Source: Novosphingobium sp. (lineage in GTDB: Bacteria; Pseudomonadota; Alphaproteobacteria; Sphingomonadales; Sphingomonadaceae). Taken from it: a stretch of DNA of 64,000 bases. Within the stretch, counting starts at the first letter, position 1. Each line of letters begins with the position of its first letter. The stretch spans positions 1 through 64,000 of the forward strand of contig NZ_JADZAT010000015.1 of NCBI RefSeq assembly GCF_020852455.1, given 5' to 3'. Position numbers and translations under genes: made by a program. Under the pieces are notes generated by a model, which was not told where the DNA came from, ran no database searches, and saw only the letters and a list, made by a program, of their open reading frames with translations. Positions 52,033 through 61,907 of the stretch are shown here, in pieces.

Positions 52033-53640
52033 TCAGCCCAAACCCGCACCTAGGCTCTTGCCAGCGGCGGGCGCTGCAATTGCCGCCTCGCTAACCGCGG
52101 TATGAGAAAGTCCCGCGCGCTCATTGATCGCAGACACCAGCTTTGCCCGGTCGTTGGTATAGATCGCCACTGACTCTCGTGCTCGCGAAACACTCACGTA
52201 AAACGACTTCTGATCGACCAGATTGGCTGCCTTGCTGTCGGCGTGGATGATGACGTGATCGGCGGTGCGGCCCTGGGCGGCGAAGGCGGTTTCGACGTAG
52301 GCGTGGCGGATGTGCTGGTCGCGGGTGTTGTCCAGATTGAGCGTCTGGGTCTGGCCGCGCGGCCCGCGAACGGTGGCAGTGCGCGACTGCTGGTCGATTG
52401 CGGTGATGGTTCCATGTCCGCCGTTGATGCGGTCAAGCTCGCGATCATTCCGAGTGAACTGGATGCGATCGCCCGCCATGATGGCGAGCGGCTGTGTGGT
52501 GAAGACCTCAGCTTTACTCGCGCCCCATTGGCGCAGCGTCGCTAAAACCGTCGTGGTCTTGGCGGTTCCCGCATAGCCCTGCAGGGCAGTCACGCGATTG
52601 GTGCTGGTGAGCAGCGCCCTAGCGGCTTCTCGCTGGCCGGAATTCCAGGGGTGGTCTGATTGGAGCGCGGTGCGCGCGACGGCTTTCGCCGCCTGAACTG
52701 GCGAAAGCATCGGTTTGACTGCGCCGCGTCCCTCAAGCTCGGCGCGTAACAGGCGGTGCTCGTTTGCAATGTTCGTCGCCGTCGTGAACCCCGCGAATTC
52801 CGCCCCGCGCTTATCGAGGAAGGTGCGCGGAACCAGTTCGCCTGCGCGATTGGACCGGTCGATGGCCGCGCCGATCTGCGCTGCACTGACTTTACCCAGC
52901 CCGAACCGCCCCGCTTCCTTCTCCAAATCAGCGTCGGAGAACACTGCCTGCCGCTCGCCGAGTTTCTCGGCGGCGAAGGCAACCGCGCGATGGGCTAGCA
53001 ACTCACCCTGCGCTGAAATCAGCGCGGCGTGATCGGCCTGTGCGGCAGTGGTCTCGGCCTGGTTTACCAGTGCTTGCCGCCCTTCCTGATTGAAGCCTGC
53101 GGCATCGGCAGTCGCGCGCCAGTCCCGGACAAGTTCGCCCCGATCTACCTCCCGTTTGGCCTCGCGGGTCTCGAGGGTGGCGACCTGCTTTTCGTCCGGC
53201 GATGCTGTCGCGGTGGTCTGGCCGCGTTCGGCAAGGCGAGCCTCGATCTGGGCTGTGCGCTCACTGAACGCCCGGATGACATGGGGCGACACGCCTTTGA
53301 TCTCGAACAGCGAGTCTTTGCCTGCTTCGATCTCATAGCCAAGCGCCCGCACGCCAACAGCCAGCTCTTGCCGGTAGACCGCGCCGATAGCCTTCTGAAG
53401 CTGATAGAGTGCGCGCGGCTCCAAGCTTCGCCAGTTGCCATCGGCGTCGCGCGTGGCATTCATGATCACATTATGGGTGTGGAGCTGGGGGTCCTGCGCC
53501 CGGCTGGTGTCGTGCCGAAAGCTGGCGACAACAAGATTGCCGGTTTGAATCCGCTCAACAATGCCGTCCTGCCTGATCCGGGTGGCGGCGGCATGGCGTT
53601 CGGCGAACGCCAGTGCAGATTTGACCGCGCGGTCACGGCT
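52033..53640 (-). pseudogene. MobF/TraA relaxase-helicase remnant
   Basis: The frame reads back past the GTG at 53469 through SFRHDTSRAQDPQLHTHNVIMN, the conserved HxH metal site of TrwC/TraI relaxases, but then hits the TraD fragment, so about the first 150 residues with the nicking Tyr are lost. Downstream it keeps Walker A (GYAGTAKTT), but this runs within a few residues into RQWGASKAEVFTTQPLAIMAGDRI, so Walker B and several helicase motifs are deleted in frame. C-terminal helicase part (VSVSRARESVAIY) remains. Not expected to function. Confidence 0.82.
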
Positions 53641-54775
53641 TGGGGCCGTTCCGCTTGTCTACTCCGGCGAAATATTCGCGGAAGGAAAGGCTCCTGGCGT
53701 CGCCCGGCTCGCGCCAGAGGAACTGCAGGAGGTTCGATGCCTTGGCGAGCATGAACAGCACCGAGCCGGTGGCGCGGTCGGCATCATCCTCGAAGGTGCG
53801 GGCCGACGATGTTCCCGCGAGCCATACCTTCATTTCTTCCTTGGTCTTGGCCTGCAAAGCGTTGAGCAGGTCGGGCAGGGTGGTGCGGCCTTCGGCGCTC
53901 AGCACGCGCAGGACATTGGCGACAAGGATGCGACTGGTTTCCAGCCAGACATCGTCATCGCGCTCGCCCGTTTCGGAAACGAGCTGGCGGGCGATGCGAT
54001 CGGCATCAGCGGGGTGGGCAATTTCCAGGAATGGCGACCAATAGACAGAGCGGCTGTCGAACGGGTTGAGGATGATGTCGCCGCGTTCGGGCCGGTAATA
54101 GTGCGCCACGAACTCGCCGCTGGTGTCATAGACCAAGGCAGGTTCGCCGCGCGCTTCAACTGTATCGAGCATCTGCCGCAGCACCGTCGTCTTGCCCGCG
54201 CCGGTTGTGCCGAGGATCGCAAAGTGGCGGCATTCTAGCCAGGCCGGAATGCCGACCGTGCCGATGTGGAGCGAGCGTTTGTCCGTGGCCTTCTTTGTAA
54301 GGCTGCGCAGTTCGCGTTCGCTGACGATCCGGGTACCTGCGACTACACGATCCTGCGCCGCCTTGCGGCCCCAATCGCGCATCCACACAGCTAGGCCAAA
54401 GCACAAGCCAAGGCCGCACAGACCACCGAGCAAGCCACCCAGTATCATCCGCGTTTCGATGTCGTCCCAGCAGCGCTGCCAGACCGGATCATTGGCCAGA
54501 ATGCTTGCAGGCAGGTGCCCCGATCTTCCACCGACATTGACGGTGATTTCGGGGTCGGTCCTGCCTCCGGCAAAGACCGTGACGAGGCTGCCCTGGCCGT
54601 GCTGGTAAGCGCAGATATATTGCCAAGGCTCCACGCTTTGCAGGTTCCACCACATGCCCAACGCGGCGGTCCCGGCGGTGGTCCAGGCGTAAGCCTTCCA
54701 CCGCGCCATGAAACCCGAAATGGCCTGCCGAAACAGGCCCTGTCCCCGCAGCAGATTGTCGTGATCGCGGCTCAT
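53633..54775 (-). pseudogene. TraD/VirD4-type coupling protein, C-terminally truncated
   Basis: 380 residues. Two N-terminal membrane helices (WTTAGTAALGMWW; ILGGLLGGLCGLGLCFGLAVW), Walker A GTTGAGKTT and Walker B ALVYDTSGEF. It stops at DKRNGPKP where the relaxase sequence begins, well short of the usual 500-600 residues, and lacks the later motor motifs. A deletion has removed its 3' end together with the start of the relaxase. Overlaps the accessory gene upstream by four bases. Confidence 0.8.
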
Positions 54776-55152
54776 GACAGCGCCTCCGCTGCAAGGGCAC
54801 GCTGGCGTCGATAGGCGGCCTGAGCTGCATCACTGGTAGCCGCGTCAACCCGGTCGGCATCGCTGTCATTGCGCAGCGCCGCCCGGCGCGAATAGGCGTA
54901 GGCCGCGCTGGCCGTGAACAGGCTGCGGTCGGTGAGGGATTCGATTGAAGCGAGGCGGGATTCGATCCCGGCAAGGGCCTCATCGCTCGCCAGTTGCGAG
55001 CGCACTTGCGCACCTCCCGTGATCGACGAAAGGCCGGTTTCGATTACCCGTAGCAAAGCCTGGTAGCGGGTCATCCCGCGCGTCTTGGCGATGTGCCGGA
55101 TCAGGGTTTCCTGTTCGGCAGGGATGCGAATAGAGAGCTTGATGCGATTCAT
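54772..55152 (-). CDS. mobilisation accessory protein (ribbon-helix-helix type)
   Basis: 126 residues from ATG 55152, after GGGAGG. RIKLSIRIPAEQETLIRHIAKTRGMTRYQALLRVIETG is a CopG/MetJ-like DNA-binding start, followed by a helical tail. Such genes next to traD and the relaxase form the relaxosome at oriT. The transfer origin, if kept, should be in the 200 bases to its right. Confidence 0.7.
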   Translation of the reverse strand: MNRIKLSIRIPAEQETLIRHIAKTRGMTRYQALLRVIETGLSSITGGAQVRSQLASDEALAGIESRLASIESLTDRSLFTASAAYAYSRRAALRNDSDADRVDAATSDAAQAAYRRQRALAAEALS

Positions 55153-55359
55153 GGCAGCACCTCCCGCAGCGCGCCATGCGCGCGCTGCAAACTTGGCTGA
55201 ATTGCTGGGATTGCCCGGGGATGCTTGGCTAGGCGCGCGCATGGCCTCCCAGGAACTTGGCGGAAATCCGGCACGGACGGTGCGTAGGGTCTGTGGCTAA
55301 AATCCTTCTGCGATGCGTAGCATCGCAGCCCTGCAACATCGGCTTTTGGGGGCGTTGGA

Positions 55360-55962
55360 TCAGTCACGGCCTGGTCCTTTCCGGCAAGCGCTGCAGGGCG
55401 CGTCCGCGTGTTCACCAGAACAGCATTTGTCGGCATTGTCGGGGTCGAAAGGCAGGGCAGCAGCAACGTTTTCAGACGCCCAGGCTGCGATCATCGCCTT
55501 GGCTTTGCGGTCGGCTCTGCGCCTGTCGAAATGTTCCGGGACGGATGGTCCCGCCGCCAAATCATGGTCCCGGACCCAGGTGCGAATGACGGCTTCAATC
55601 GCCTGCTGCATCTTCTCGTGCAGCGCCCGAGCCTCGAACGGATCGAGATGTGCGGTCACACCGGGGGAGAGAATGAGTCCGCCAAGCGGAAGCCAATGCG
55701 TGCCAGCTTCCTGCAACGGCCCGTCGATCCGACACCGGGACGTGTCGCCTTCATAGGTCGCATGCGGCGGTCTTTCCGCCTCGTGCCAGGGAATGAGTGC
55801 GACGCGGTAGGCGTCGCCGTCCGCGCCCTCGGCAAGCAGCTTCTTGATGATCGGCACCGCGTAACAGGCGGTGCGGTATTCGGCAGTGAAGCGCAGATCG
55901 ACCTTGCGGCCAGTCCAGATGAAATCAGCGAGCCGATCCAAGGCGCGATGGAAAATAGACAT
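55360..55962 (-). CDS. conserved hypothetical protein of mobile elements
   Basis: 200 residues from ATG 55962, after AAGGA. N-terminus SIFHRALDRLADFIWTGRKVDLRFTAEYRTACYAVPIIKKLL, C-terminus with a Cys cluster (KCCSGEHADAPCSACRKG) that might bind metal. Family not recognised. Placed between the mobilisation genes and the regulator at 56065. Confidence 0.65.
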   Translation of the reverse strand: MSIFHRALDRLADFIWTGRKVDLRFTAEYRTACYAVPIIKKLLAEGADGDAYRVALIPWHEAERPPHATYEGDTSRCRIDGPLQEAGTHWLPLGGLILSPGVTAHLDPFEARALHEKMQQAIEAVIRTWVRDHDLAAGPSVPEHFDRRRADRKAKAMIAAWASENVAAALPFDPDNADKCCSGEHADAPCSACRKGPGRD

Positions 55963-56064
55963 GGGGCATCCTTTCGCGAAATCGCGATTGCTGGGGTTCA
56001 TGGAGGTGAGGGGAGGTGCGCGTCGCCGAGCAATCAAGCGCGGCTGCTGCGCCTTTTGGTCAGG

Positions 56065-56262
56065 TCAATAGCGACGGGGCTGTAGGTTGCTCAGCCAGTC
56101 TTCGATGTCGCCCGAGCGCCACCGGATTTTGCCCGCGCCGATATGGCAGGGGCATGGGAATGCCCCGCTGCGCGCACGGCGATACAATGTGGTGCGTGAC
56201 TTGAAGCCAGTGACGTTGAGCACGTCGGATACGGTCAGAAGTTGGTCTCGGTTCGGAGGCAT
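56065..56262 (-). CDS. AlpA/MerR-like helix-turn-helix protein (excisionase-like)
   Basis: 65 residues: LLTVSDVLNVTGFKSRTTLYRRARSGAFPCP and IRWRSGDIEDWL are the winged-helix AlpA pattern. Such proteins activate integrase or act as excision directionality factors. It lies 1.2 kb from the right attachment site. Confidence 0.85.
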   Translation of the reverse strand: MPPNRDQLLTVSDVLNVTGFKSRTTLYRRARSGAFPCPCHIGAGKIRWRSGDIEDWLSNLQPRRY

Positions 56263-56334
56263 TGCATGGTCCTTTCATTCGCTGGAATGCAGGACGTGGC
56301 AAATCGGGGCGTCAGAGTGAATTCAGTTCCACAT

Positions 56335-57240
56335 TCACGGAAATTCATGCATCGGCAGCGAGCGCAGAAAATTGTTGAACGCCGGATAGATGCCCGCATG
56401 GAGCTTCTCCATCCTGCTGTTGCTCAACCCTTCAGCCGCCAGCCTTTCCTTTTTGTCTTCGAAAGTTAAGCCTACGAGATCGGGACGCCGCAGTGCCACG
56501 ATGATCTGAACGGCGGCTCGGAACGAATTGGCTTTTGAACCCGCCTTGTCGGCTTGCGAGAGGAACCACTCGACCCGCCGACTGAACAACTCGCGATCCG
56601 CCGTATCCAGCAACGTGCGCGAAGTTACGAAGACTGGAGCAACGCGCCCCCCAAGCCTGACCCACAAGGCGCTCATCGGAATTGGCCGATGCGGATTGCA
56701 CTGCCATAGCGACTGATCGCGGCTGACGACGAGGAGCGAGCCGTGATCGGCCAAGAAGGCCGCTCGCGCCTTCGGCGACAGGGGTTTGACCGTGCCGTCG
56801 GGTAAGCGTTCCTCGCAGATTATGTCCCCGTTCGCGATCAGGCCCTTGAAGTCTTCAAGCGCACGCAGGTTGCGTTGAAGCGTCTCATTCGGTTCAGCAA
56901 TCAGCTCGTCGATCTCGGGCTCGCTTCGGACCTTGCTCCGATTGTGCGCCCAGACGAATGCCCCGCCACCAGCCAACAGCATCGCGACGCCAATGATGCT
57001 GGGGTTCATGACCGCGCCAAGAACTGCGCCCGTCGATGCAACCAGGAACGAGATGCTGCGCAGGAAATCGAGTTTACGCTGGCGCGTGCGTCCAAGTCGC
57101 GCCGCCGAAGCCATCGCGCCGAGAACCTCTTGCGGAATGATCAGCTCTATGGGCGTCCCAGCCGGTTGCTTGAGAAACGCAATGAAGCCGTCCCGGATTT
57201 TGACGAACTCGGCGGGGCTGAGGGGCAACTGCTCCTGCAT
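56335..57240 (-). CDS. hypothetical membrane protein
   Basis: 301 residues from ATG 57240, after GAGGGG. Two adjacent hydrophobic helices near 60-95 (SISFLVASTGAVLGAVM; IGVAMLLAGGGAFVWAH), then a soluble C-terminal domain with DHGSLLVVSRDQSLWQCNPHRPIPMSALWVRLGG. The C-terminus (DLVGLTFEDKKERLAAEGLSNSRMEKL) looks helical. Not recognised. Last gene before the right attachment site. Confidence 0.65.
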   Translation of the reverse strand: MQEQLPLSPAEFVKIRDGFIAFLKQPAGTPIELIIPQEVLGAMASAARLGRTRQRKLDFLRSISFLVASTGAVLGAVMNPSIIGVAMLLAGGGAFVWAHNRSKVRSEPEIDELIAEPNETLQRNLRALEDFKGLIANGDIICEERLPDGTVKPLSPKARAAFLADHGSLLVVSRDQSLWQCNPHRPIPMSALWVRLGGRVAPVFVTSRTLLDTADRELFSRRVEWFLSQADKAGSKANSFRAAVQIIVALRRPDLVGLTFEDKKERLAAEGLSNSRMEKLHAGIYPAFNNFLRSLPMHEFP

Positions 57241-57355
57241 CCGTCCCCTCGGATTAGGGGGAATCAGTCCGTCGTTCAATTCGGAAAAAGGGGGGCGTGG
57301 TGTCCATATTCGATGCTCTGCGATGCATCGCGATGAGAACATCGTGGCACTATCT

Positions 57356-57375
57356 GCACCACCAGCGCACCACCA
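57356..57375. repeat. GCACCACCA direct repeats near attR
   Basis: Two copies of GCACCACCA, 11 bases apart, 54 bases from the right attachment site. The same motif with the same period is in the inverted repeat beside the integrase. Candidate arm-type recombinase sites. Confidence 0.5.
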
Positions 57376-57428
57376 GAGCGATTTTGGGGTGATGCGGTTT
57401 CGAGAAATTCGATCTAAGTGCTTGAAAT

Positions 57429-57475
57429 ATTGGTCGGGACGAGAGGATTCGAACCTCCGACCCCCACACCCCCAG
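57429..57475. repeat. island right attachment site (47-bp direct repeat)
   Basis: Identical to 42901-42947; includes the T arm, variable loop and part of the anticodon arm of the tRNA-Pro. The distance between copies is 14,528 bases, which gives the island size. Confidence 0.93.
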
Positions 57476-57507
57476 TGTGATGCGCTACCAGGCTGCGCTA
57501 CGTCCCG
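57431..57507 (-). tRNA. tRNA-Pro(GGG)
   Basis: 77 bases with encoded CCA. Acceptor stem CGGGACG/CGTCCCG, D arm GCGC-AGCCTGGTA-GCGC, anticodon stem TCACA/TGTGG with loop CTGGGGG (anticodon GGG), T arm with GGTTCGAATCC. Intact; the island entered its 3' end and left a 3' fragment at 42901. Confidence 0.95.
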
Positions 57508-57746
57508 ACCGTTTCGGCCCGGCGCGCGGCCGGGCAGGGAGTGGCGCCTATAGGCAGCTGTGCAGGCTCTGGCAAGCGTGACTTGGCAATTTGCATGCGG
57601 CCTCTTGAAGGCTGTGGAACAAGCGCCATCTGGAGGGAGCGCTGCGGGGGGCGGCGCGTTGCACCTGCGGCGCTTAGCTGCTAGGCGCGCGCAATTCGCC
57701 TGCCCTTTGCAGGTGCGTGTCGCAATCAGGTGCCGAAAGCCGATCC

Positions 57747-58085
57747 ATGACCACTTCGCTTATTCCGCTTCTTTCGTCTGCCGCCGCTTCCGCCGAAGCT
57801 CCGCCGGCCTGGGTCCAGTTCATGCCGTTGATCCTGATGGTGGCGGTGTTCTGGTTCCTGATCATCCGTCCGCAGATGCGCCGGCAAAAGGAATTGCAGG
57901 CCAAGATCGGCGGAATCAAGAAGGGCGATCAGGTACTGACAGGCGGTGGGTTCCTGGCCAAGGTGGTCAAGGTTGACGAACACTATGCCGAGCTTGAGCT
58001 GGCCCCCAATGTGAAGGTCAAGGCGCTCAAGTCGACCATTGCCGATGTTGTCCCGCCGGGCGGCACGACCCCCGCGAACGATTGA
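57747..58085 (+). CDS. yajC: preprotein translocase subunit YajC
   Basis: 112 residues. Single membrane helix (FMPLILMVAVFWFLIIRPQ) followed by MRRQKELQAKIGGIKKGDQVLTGGGFLAKV, diagnostic for YajC. Accessory part of the SecDF-YajC complex, followed 37 bases later by secD. Alternative start at 57717 adds ten unrelated residues. Confidence 0.95.
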   Translation: MTTSLIPLLSSAAASAEAPPAWVQFMPLILMVAVFWFLIIRPQMRRQKELQAKIGGIKKGDQVLTGGGFLAKVVKVDEHYAELELAPNVKVKALKSTIADVVPPGGTTPAND

Positions 58086-58122
58086 TTATCAGCGCTGCGG
58101 CGCTCCCAGCGAAAGCTCCAAG

Positions 58123-59724
58123 ATGCTCGATTTCCCCCCCTGGCGGCAGGCCTTTCTTTGGCTGATCACGCTTGCCTGCGCGGCTATGGCCCTGCCATCG
58201 ATCGCATCGGTAGCCGGCCTATCGTGGCCCGCGGCGTTGCCCGATCCCAAGGTCAATCTGGGCCTGGACTTGGCCGGTGGCAGCCACATTCTGCTTGAGG
58301 CGGACCAGAACCAGGTGCGTCAGCTGCGGCTTGAGCAGATGGAGGAGAACGTCCGCTCGCGCCTGGCCAAGGCCGAACCGCGCATTGAAGTGGGTGAGGT
58401 TTCGACCAAGGATGGCAAGGTATCGGTCCTCCTGGCCGATCCCGGCCGCAGCGACGCCGCGCGTGAAGCGCTGCAGACGCTGACCTATGGGGCCGGGGTT
58501 ACCGGCCAGCGTGACTGGGACCTTCAGGTCAACCAGGGGCAGGTGGTGCTGACCCCGACCCAGGCCGGGATCAATCAGGCGATTGATCAGGCGATGGGCG
58601 GCGCAGTGGAAAAGGTCCGCACCCGGATCGACAAGATGGGCACGCGCGAGCCGACCATCATCCGCCAGGGCGGCAACCGCATCGTGGTGCAGGTGCCGGG
58701 GCTTACCGATCCCAAGAAGCTGAAGGACCAGCTGGGGCAGACTGCCAAGCTTGAATTCAAGCTGGTTGATGTCAACGCCACGCAGGCCGATCGCGCTCAG
58801 GGCATCGCCCAGCCGGGGACCCAACTGGTTCCGTTCGCGAACCCGACCAAGGACGGCATCGTGCCGCTGGCGGTGTTCCGGCTGGGCGGCATTGTGGGTG
58901 ACCAGCTGACCGACGCCAAGGCCAGCAACGATCCCAAGACCAACGAACCGATCGTCGAAATCGCTTTCAATCAGCAGGGCGGCGCCAAGTTCGCGAAGCT
59001 GACCAGCGAAAATGTCGGCAAGCCCTTTGCGATCATCCTCGATGGCAAGGTGATCTCGGCCCCCAATATCAATGAACCGATCCTGGGCGGCCAGGCGCGC
59101 ATTTCCGGCAGCTTTACGGCCGAAACCGCGCAGCAACTGGCCATCAACCTGGCCACCGGCGCGCTGCCGGTTGACTTGAAGGTGGTCGAGGAGCGCTCGG
59201 TCGGGCCGGATCTGGGCGCGGATTCGATCAAGTCGGGCATGATCGCGATGGGCGTCGGCACCTTGGCGCTGATGCTGTTCATGCTGCTGACCTATGGCCG
59301 GTTCGGGGTCTACACCTGCCTGGCGCTGATCATCAACACGCTGCTGATCCTGGGGATCATGGCCGGGATCAACGCCACGCTGACGCTGCCCGGGATCGCC
59401 GGGTTCGTGCTGACGATCGGTGCTGCGGTTGACGCCAACGTGCTGATCAACGAACGTATTCGCGAAGAACGGGCGCGGGGCCGCAAGGTCGTCCAGGCGG
59501 TCGAGATGGGCTACAAGGAAGCCAGCCGCGCGATCTTTGACGCCAACATCACCAACGTGATTGCGGCCGTGCTGATGTTCTTCTTCGGCTCGGGACCGGT
59601 CAAGGGCTTCGCCGTGGTGCTGGCGATCGGTATCGCTACCTCGGTCTTCACCGCTGTTACGCTGACCCGGATGTGGGTCGCCAACTGGCTGCGCAAGGCG
59701 CGGCCCAACGATCTTGTGCTGTAA
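58123..59724 (+). CDS. secD: protein translocase subunit SecD
   Basis: 533 residues from ATG 58123. N-terminal helix (AFLWLITLACAAMALPSIASV), GLDLAGGSHILLEAD, periplasmic P1 domain, then VNLATGALPVDLK-type linker and the C-terminal membrane domain with GAAVDANVLINERIREE. Uses proton motive force to help release exported proteins. SecF follows 12 bases later. Confidence 0.96.
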   Translation: MLDFPPWRQAFLWLITLACAAMALPSIASVAGLSWPAALPDPKVNLGLDLAGGSHILLEADQNQVRQLRLEQMEENVRSRLAKAEPRIEVGEVSTKDGKVSVLLADPGRSDAAREALQTLTYGAGVTGQRDWDLQVNQGQVVLTPTQAGINQAIDQAMGGAVEKVRTRIDKMGTREPTIIRQGGNRIVVQVPGLTDPKKLKDQLGQTAKLEFKLVDVNATQADRAQGIAQPGTQLVPFANPTKDGIVPLAVFRLGGIVGDQLTDAKASNDPKTNEPIVEIAFNQQGGAKFAKLTSENVGKPFAIILDGKVISAPNINEPILGGQARISGSFTAETAQQLAINLATGALPVDLKVVEERSVGPDLGADSIKSGMIAMGVGTLALMLFMLLTYGRFGVYTCLALIINTLLILGIMAGINATLTLPGIAGFVLTIGAAVDANVLINERIREERARGRKVVQAVEMGYKEASRAIFDANITNVIAAVLMFFFGSGPVKGFAVVLAIGIATSVFTAVTLTRMWVANWLRKARPNDLVL

Positions 59725-59736
59725 GGGGCCTGTCCG

Positions 59737-60714
59737 ATGAAACTGCTCAAGCTGGTTCCCGACAACACCAACATCGGCTTTCTGCGCTGGCGCGTGCCGT
59801 TCTATGTGATTTCAATCCTGCTGATGGCCGCATCCCTGGGCCTGGTCTTCACCAAGGGACTCAATCTGGGGGTCGATTTCATCGGCGGCCAGATGATCCG
59901 CGTGACCTTTGTTCAAAGCAAGGATGCCCCGGTCGGGGAACTGCGCGAAAGCGTGGCCAAGCTGGGCTATGGCGAGCCGACCATCCAGCAGTTTGGCAAG
60001 CCCAACGAGGTCTCGATCCGGATGAAGCTGCCCGAAGGGGCTGACCAGAACACCGGGCTGGCCAATGAAATGGCCAACAAGATCACCACTGCGGTCAAGG
60101 CCGCGCATCCCGATGCGCGGATCGACGGTGTGGATTCGGTTTCGGGCAAGGTTTCAGGCGAACTGTTTCGCACCGGGATGATTGCGCTTGGCCTGGCGAT
60201 GGTGGCGATCTCGATCTACATCTGGATCCGGTTTGAATGGCAGTTCGGGGTCGGCGCGCTGTTCGCGCTGGTCCACGACGTGACCCTGACCCTGGGCCTG
60301 TTTGCGCTGACCCAGATGGAGTTTGACCTCAACATCGTTGCCGCGATCCTGACCCTGATCGGCTATTCGCTCAACGATACGATCGTGGTCTATGACCGGA
60401 TCCGCGAAAACCTGAAGAAGTACCGCCGCATGCCGATGCCAGAGCTGCTTGACCTGTCGGTCAATGAAACGCTCAGCCGGACGATCGTCACCTCGCTTTC
60501 GGTGCTGATCACGCTGGCGTCGCTGCTGCTGCTGGGGCCGAACGTGATCTTCGGGTTCACCGCGGCAATCACGCTGGGGATCTTCGTGGGGACCTACAGC
60601 TCGATCTACATGGCGGCGCCGATCCTGATCTGGCTCAAGGTCACTGCGGCCAGCTTCGTTCCGGTCGAAACCGAGCTGGATCGGCAGGAAAAGCTCGCGC
60701 GCGGTCAGGCCTGA
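59737..60714 (+). CDS. secF: protein translocase subunit SecF
   Basis: 325 residues. KGLNLGVDFIGGQMIRV, GIFVGTYSSIYMAAPILIW and LIGYSLNDTIVVYDRIRENL are the SecF signatures; six membrane helices. Complexes with SecD and YajC. Convergent with the glycosyltransferase gene, 14 bases apart. Confidence 0.96.
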   Translation: MKLLKLVPDNTNIGFLRWRVPFYVISILLMAASLGLVFTKGLNLGVDFIGGQMIRVTFVQSKDAPVGELRESVAKLGYGEPTIQQFGKPNEVSIRMKLPEGADQNTGLANEMANKITTAVKAAHPDARIDGVDSVSGKVSGELFRTGMIALGLAMVAISIYIWIRFEWQFGVGALFALVHDVTLTLGLFALTQMEFDLNIVAAILTLIGYSLNDTIVVYDRIRENLKKYRRMPMPELLDLSVNETLSRTIVTSLSVLITLASLLLLGPNVIFGFTAAITLGIFVGTYSSIYMAAPILIWLKVTAASFVPVETELDRQEKLARGQA

Positions 60715-60728
60715 TCAACGGAACTTGA

Positions 60729-61907
60729 TTACCTGGCGGCCAGCCGCCTCCAGTATTCGACGAGCGCTGCCGCGTTGGCTTGCCAGCTGAACCCGGCGGT
60801 CGCTGCCTGCACGACCTCGCGGCTGGGCGGATCGGCCAGGATCTGGCTGACCTCGATCGCGATCGCCAGCTTGTCGCGCGCGGCGAAGGCACCCCAGGCC
60901 GGGTCAGTCAGCAATTCGACTGCGCCGGGGATTGGGGTAGTGACCACCGGAGTCCCGCAGGCCAGCGCCTCAACCCAGGCATTGGCCAGGCCCTCGCTGG
61001 CGGTTGGCAACACGAAAACATCGGCAGCGTTGAGCACGATCGGCAGGCGATCATGCGGCACCGCGCCCAGGAAGCGCACGCGATCTTCTACGCCCAGCGA
61101 TTTGGCCAGCGCCTTGAGCATGGCCTCATCCTCGCCCTTGCCCGCGAGTACCAGCGTCGCTTCGGGCAGCAAGGGCATTGCCTCGATGGCATAGCGCTGG
61201 CCCTTGCGGGGAATCAGTGCGCCGACGCAGGCCAGCACCTTGGCCTGACGCGGCAGACCCAGTTCATCGCGGCAGAGCTTCTGGTCGAGCGGACGGAACA
61301 GATCGGCGTTGAGCCCGGTGCGGTGGATCGTGATCTTTGCCGGATCGATCCCCAACGCGGTCATATCGTCTGCCAGACCCTGGGCAACCGCGAGCAGGCC
61401 GCTGGCCTGTTGCCCCGCTGCGAGCACCTGCCCGGCAACGCCGGGTGCCGAACCCCAGTGATGAATATCGGCCCCGCGCGCCTTGATCGAGCTGGGCAGT
61501 CCCAGCTTTCTGGCGATCCGCACCGCAGCCGGCCCATCGGGGTAGAAAAATTGCGCGTCGACCAGGTCGATCGGCAGTTCCGCATGCAGGCGGCGGGCGA
61601 GCGGCAGCACCGCACGTGCCACGGCGCGCGCATTGAACCGACCACCGATGCCCGGCAGCAGGCGGAACCGGGGGCGCAGCACAGTCACCCCGCCGCGCTC
61701 CTCACGCTCAGGCAAATTCGCCACCGCGCGATAACGCGGGTGGAGCGAAAGCGGGAAGGGCGGCAGGCCGACCGGGTTTACCATCACCAGATCGACATCA
61801 CCGCGCTTGGCCACCGCTTGCATCTGGCGCTCGACAAAGACCCCGAAATTGGGGTTAGCCGGATTGGGATAGAGCGTCGAAATCGACAGGACGCGCAATC
61901 GGCTCAC
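60729..61907 (-). CDS. GT4-type glycosyltransferase
   Basis: 392 residues. N-terminal LRVLSISTLYPNPANPNFGVFVERQ acceptor-domain start; VGALIPRKGQRYAIEAM and the donor-site PTASEGLANAWVEALACGTPVVTT with the E-x7-E motif. Likely transfers a sugar to a lipid or polysaccharide intermediate. Overlaps the regulator upstream by four bases. Confidence 0.92.
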   Translation of the reverse strand: MSRLRVLSISTLYPNPANPNFGVFVERQMQAVAKRGDVDLVMVNPVGLPPFPLSLHPRYRAVANLPEREERGGVTVLRPRFRLLPGIGGRFNARAVARAVLPLARRLHAELPIDLVDAQFFYPDGPAAVRIARKLGLPSSIKARGADIHHWGSAPGVAGQVLAAGQQASGLLAVAQGLADDMTALGIDPAKITIHRTGLNADLFRPLDQKLCRDELGLPRQAKVLACVGALIPRKGQRYAIEAMPLLPEATLVLAGKGEDEAMLKALAKSLGVEDRVRFLGAVPHDRLPIVLNAADVFVLPTASEGLANAWVEALACGTPVVTTPIPGAVELLTDPAWGAFAARDKLAIAIEVSQILADPPSREVVQAATAGFSWQANAAALVEYWRRLAAR

